From positions 1-15,889 of the forward strand of contig CAZGUY010000016.1 of the NCBI GenBank assembly GCA_964528795.1: 15,889 bases of DNA, in the 5' to 3' direction. A program made the translations under genes and the position numbers. Positions 14,421 through 15,889 of the stretch are shown piece by piece. The notes under the pieces are model-generated. The model did not search any database. It was not told the DNA's origin and saw nothing but the letters and a program-made list of their open reading frames with translations. Position 1 is the stretch's first letter. Each line of letters starts with the position of its first letter. Source of the DNA: DATFJC01 sp964528795. GTDB lineage: Bacteria; Patescibacteriota; Patescibacteriia; UBA2591; UBA6264.

Positions 14421-14591
14421 ATGATTTTATTTGCTTTTATTTTATTTGCTTTCTTTATTGGCTTAGGATCTTTTTTGTTGTTGTATGGTGAAAATAAACC
14501 AATAGTTAAGATAGTAGGGAGGCTATTTATTGTTATAGGTTTAGTAACATTTATAGCAATATTAATATATTTTTATCAAAATTTTAAATAA
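14421..14591 (+). CDS. Small hydrophobic protein, 56 residues, two membrane helices
   Basis: An open frame with ATG at 14421 and TAA at 14589-14591 encodes 56 residues. Two hydrophobic segments (about 1-22, ILFAFILFAFFIGLGSFLL, and 35-52, LFIVIGLVTFIAILIYFY) flank a short polar turn, GENKPIVKIVGR. The gene begins one base after the amrA stop and ends eight bases before ddl, so it exactly fills the gap between two conserved genes, which supports it being real. It is too short for most gene callers. I do not recognise a family. It could be a small membrane partner of an envelope enzyme or of the AmmeMemoRadiSam proteins (speculative). Confidence 0.7.
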   Translation: MILFAFILFAFFIGLGSFLLLYGENKPIVKIVGRLFIVIGLVTFIAILIYFYQNFK

Positions 14592-14599
14592 AAAATTTT

Positions 14600-15676
14600 A
14601 TGTCTCAAAAAAAATTAAACATTGGTGTTATTTTTGGGGGACGTTCTTTTGAGCATGAAGTTTCTTTAGTTTCAACTAGATCAATTATCGATGCCTTGGA
14701 TAAAGATAAATACAACATAAAACTCTTTGGTATTACTAAAAAGGGGAAATGGCTAAAAGGAAAGAATGCTAAAAAGCTTTTATCAAATAAAAAAGTTAAG
14801 AAAAAAGGTAAAAATACTCCTAAGGGAATTGATAAGATAGATGTATTCTTTCCAATACTTCATGGCCCCTTTGGAGAAGATGGTACTATTCAGGGTCTTT
14901 TAGAGACAATAGATAAGCCTTATGTTGGAGCTGGGGTATTAGGCTCTGCTTTAGGTATGGATAAAGTAGTTCAAAAAATTATTTGGAAAAGTTATGATTT
15001 ACCTATAACAAAATTTATTTGGTTTTTTAAAAAAGATTGGGAATTAAAACAAAAAAAATATATAAAGGAAATAGAAAAAGATTTAAAATATCCTTGTTTT
15101 ATTAAGCCAGCTAATTCAGGGTCAAGTGTTGGTATTAGTATAGCTAAAAACAAAAAAGAATTAATAAAAGGGGTTTATAAAGCTTCAAGATATGATAATA
15201 AAATTTTAGTAGAAAAATCAGTTAAAAACCCAAAAGAAGTTGAGGTAAGTGTTTTAGGTAATAAAGATCCTAAAGCTTCTTTACCAGGCGAAATAATTCC
15301 TCGTAATGAATTTTATGATTATGAAGCAAAATATATAGATGAAGGTAGTAAAGAAATTATTCCAGCCGAATTAAATAAGAAAATAGTAGACAAATTACAA
15401 GAATTAGCTATAAAATCATATACTGCGATTGAGTGTAGAGGTATGGCAAGAGTTGATTTTTTAATTTCAAAGGATAATCAAAAAATATTTATAAATGAGA
15501 TTAATACTATCCCAGGCTTTACTTCTGTAAGTATGTATCCTAAGCTTTGGCGAGCATCAGGTATTAAATACTCTAAACTCTTAGATAAATTAATTTCTTT
15601 AGCTTTAAAAAGGTTTAGAGAAAAAAGAAAACTTCATTTTAATTATAAACCTAAAAAAGATTGGCATGCTAAATAA
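14600..15676 (+). CDS. ddl: D-alanine--D-alanine ligase
   Basis: A 358-residue ATP-grasp ligase that makes the D-Ala-D-Ala dipeptide for peptidoglycan precursors in the cytosol. Motifs are FGGRSFEHEVSL (12-23, Glu18), LHGPFGEDGTIQGLLE (87-102), the ATP-grasp loop KPANSGSSVGIS (169-180), the omega loop EFYDYEAKY (237-245) and INEINTIPGFTSVSMYP (298-314). Metal ligands Asp286, Glu300 and Asn302 are present. Tyr245 corresponds to Tyr216 of E. coli DdlB, which marks D-Ala rather than D-lactate specificity. A Lys-rich insert lies at 45-76 and a basic tail at 336-358. Its last 11 bases overlap the start of ftsQ, as in the classical dcw cluster order. Confidence 0.97.
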   Translation: MSQKKLNIGVIFGGRSFEHEVSLVSTRSIIDALDKDKYNIKLFGITKKGKWLKGKNAKKLLSNKKVKKKGKNTPKGIDKIDVFFPILHGPFGEDGTIQGLLETIDKPYVGAGVLGSALGMDKVVQKIIWKSYDLPITKFIWFFKKDWELKQKKYIKEIEKDLKYPCFIKPANSGSSVGISIAKNKKELIKGVYKASRYDNKILVEKSVKNPKEVEVSVLGNKDPKASLPGEIIPRNEFYDYEAKYIDEGSKEIIPAELNKKIVDKLQELAIKSYTAIECRGMARVDFLISKDNQKIFINEINTIPGFTSVSMYPKLWRASGIKYSKLLDKLISLALKRFREKRKLHFNYKPKKDWHAK

Positions 15677-15889
15677 TAATAAATATAAAAATAGAGCTTC
15701 ACGTAAATATAGTACTAGATCTTCTTTTTTAGAGAAAAAAAGAAGAAGGGTTAAGGTTACTATCGGGATCATTTTATCTTTAATAGTACTTATAGGTATT
15801 TTATATTTACTATTTTTTAGTTCTTTGTTTAGTATTAAAAATATTGAAGTATCATTTAAAAGTGGCCCCTTTCTTACTAATAGGGAAGA
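15666..15889 (+). CDS. ftsQ: Cell division protein FtsQ/DivIB, N-terminal part (3' truncated by window edge)
   Basis: An open frame from ATG 15666 to the window end gives 74 residues. A basic cytoplasmic tail (1-32, ending EKKRRRVK) leads to one membrane helix (about 33-52, TIGIILSLIVLIGILYLLFF) and then SIKNIEVSFKSG, the usual opening strand of the POTRA domain. This layout matches FtsQ/DivIB, the divisome protein that links FtsB/FtsL with the wall synthase. The start overlaps the ddl stop by 11 bases in another frame, and ddl-ftsQ is the standard dcw order, which strongly supports the call. The POTRA and beta domains lie outside the window. Confidence 0.82.
   Translation, partial: MLNNNKYKNRASRKYSTRSSFLEKKRRRVKVTIGIILSLIVLIGILYLLFFSSLFSIKNIEVSFKSGPFLTNRE

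Noticed and set aside
1..15889. Alternative genetic code (TGA as Gly or Trp), as in some CPR lineages
   Set aside because: Every gene reads full length in the standard code without in-frame TGA, and Trp and Gly are encoded normally.
1..15889. CRISPR array, tRNA or rRNA gene, insertion sequence or attachment site
   Set aside because: I found no repeated spacer arrays, cloverleaf-like segments, transposase motifs or direct or inverted terminal repeats. Intergenic gaps are all under about 130 bases and explained by promoters and terminators.

Overview
The window is strongly AT-rich bacterial chromosome, densely packed with 19 protein genes, 17 of them complete (one runs off each edge). I see no RNA genes, mobile elements or CRISPR arrays, and no gap longer than about 130 bases. 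Small compact genes, short intergenic gaps, many uncharacterised membrane proteins, a DUF3160 protein, a complete AmmeMemoRadiSam cassette, salvage-type thymidine kinase and an archaeal-looking UppP suggest a member of the Candidate Phyla Radiation (Patescibacteria, Parcubacteria-like). This placement is inferred from gene content and composition, not from a marker gene. The standard genetic code fits: all reading frames are full length without reading TGA, and all 18 visible stop codons are TAA.

Layout. Bases 1-536 hold the 3' part of a DUF3160 gene. It converges on thymidine kinase (tdk, minus strand) across a shared hairpin terminator. A divergent promoter region (about 1163-1275) separates tdk from a plus-strand cluster: membrane-anchored thermonuclease with an extra OB-like domain, Mth938-like protein, DUF167 protein, four-helix membrane protein, GT-C-like membrane protein and rarA (1276-5955). 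After a second convergent terminator come two minus-strand genes, each with its own promoter and strong Shine-Dalgarno site: a DHH/DHHA1 (NrnA-like) phosphoesterase and an unrecognised 269-residue membrane protein. A second divergent region (8055-8180) starts a long plus-strand run to the window end: M23 peptidase, polX, uppP, amrS, amrB, amrA, a 56-residue membrane miniprotein, ddl and the start of ftsQ. The ddl-ftsQ overlap is a remnant of the dcw cell-division cluster.

Themes. One is nucleic acid scavenging and turnover (thermonuclease, thymidine kinase, NrnA-like phosphoesterase). A second is DNA maintenance (RarA, PolX). A third is envelope building (M23 peptidase, UppP, Ddl, FtsQ, GT-C protein). 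The AmmeMemoRadiSam trio sits inside the envelope run.

The most striking non-gene signal is in the translation starts. All three minus-strand genes have a near-perfect AAGGAGG four to six bases before ATG, on leaders of about 30-50 bases. None of the 15 plus-strand starts has a recognisable Shine-Dalgarno site. Three of them, each at the head of a transcription unit, have a -10 element so close to ATG that the mRNA should be leaderless or nearly so. Several enzymes also show changed key residues (DHH motif I, M23 zinc ligand, UppP motif 1, PolX PHP motif I, thermonuclease Asp-to-Glu).
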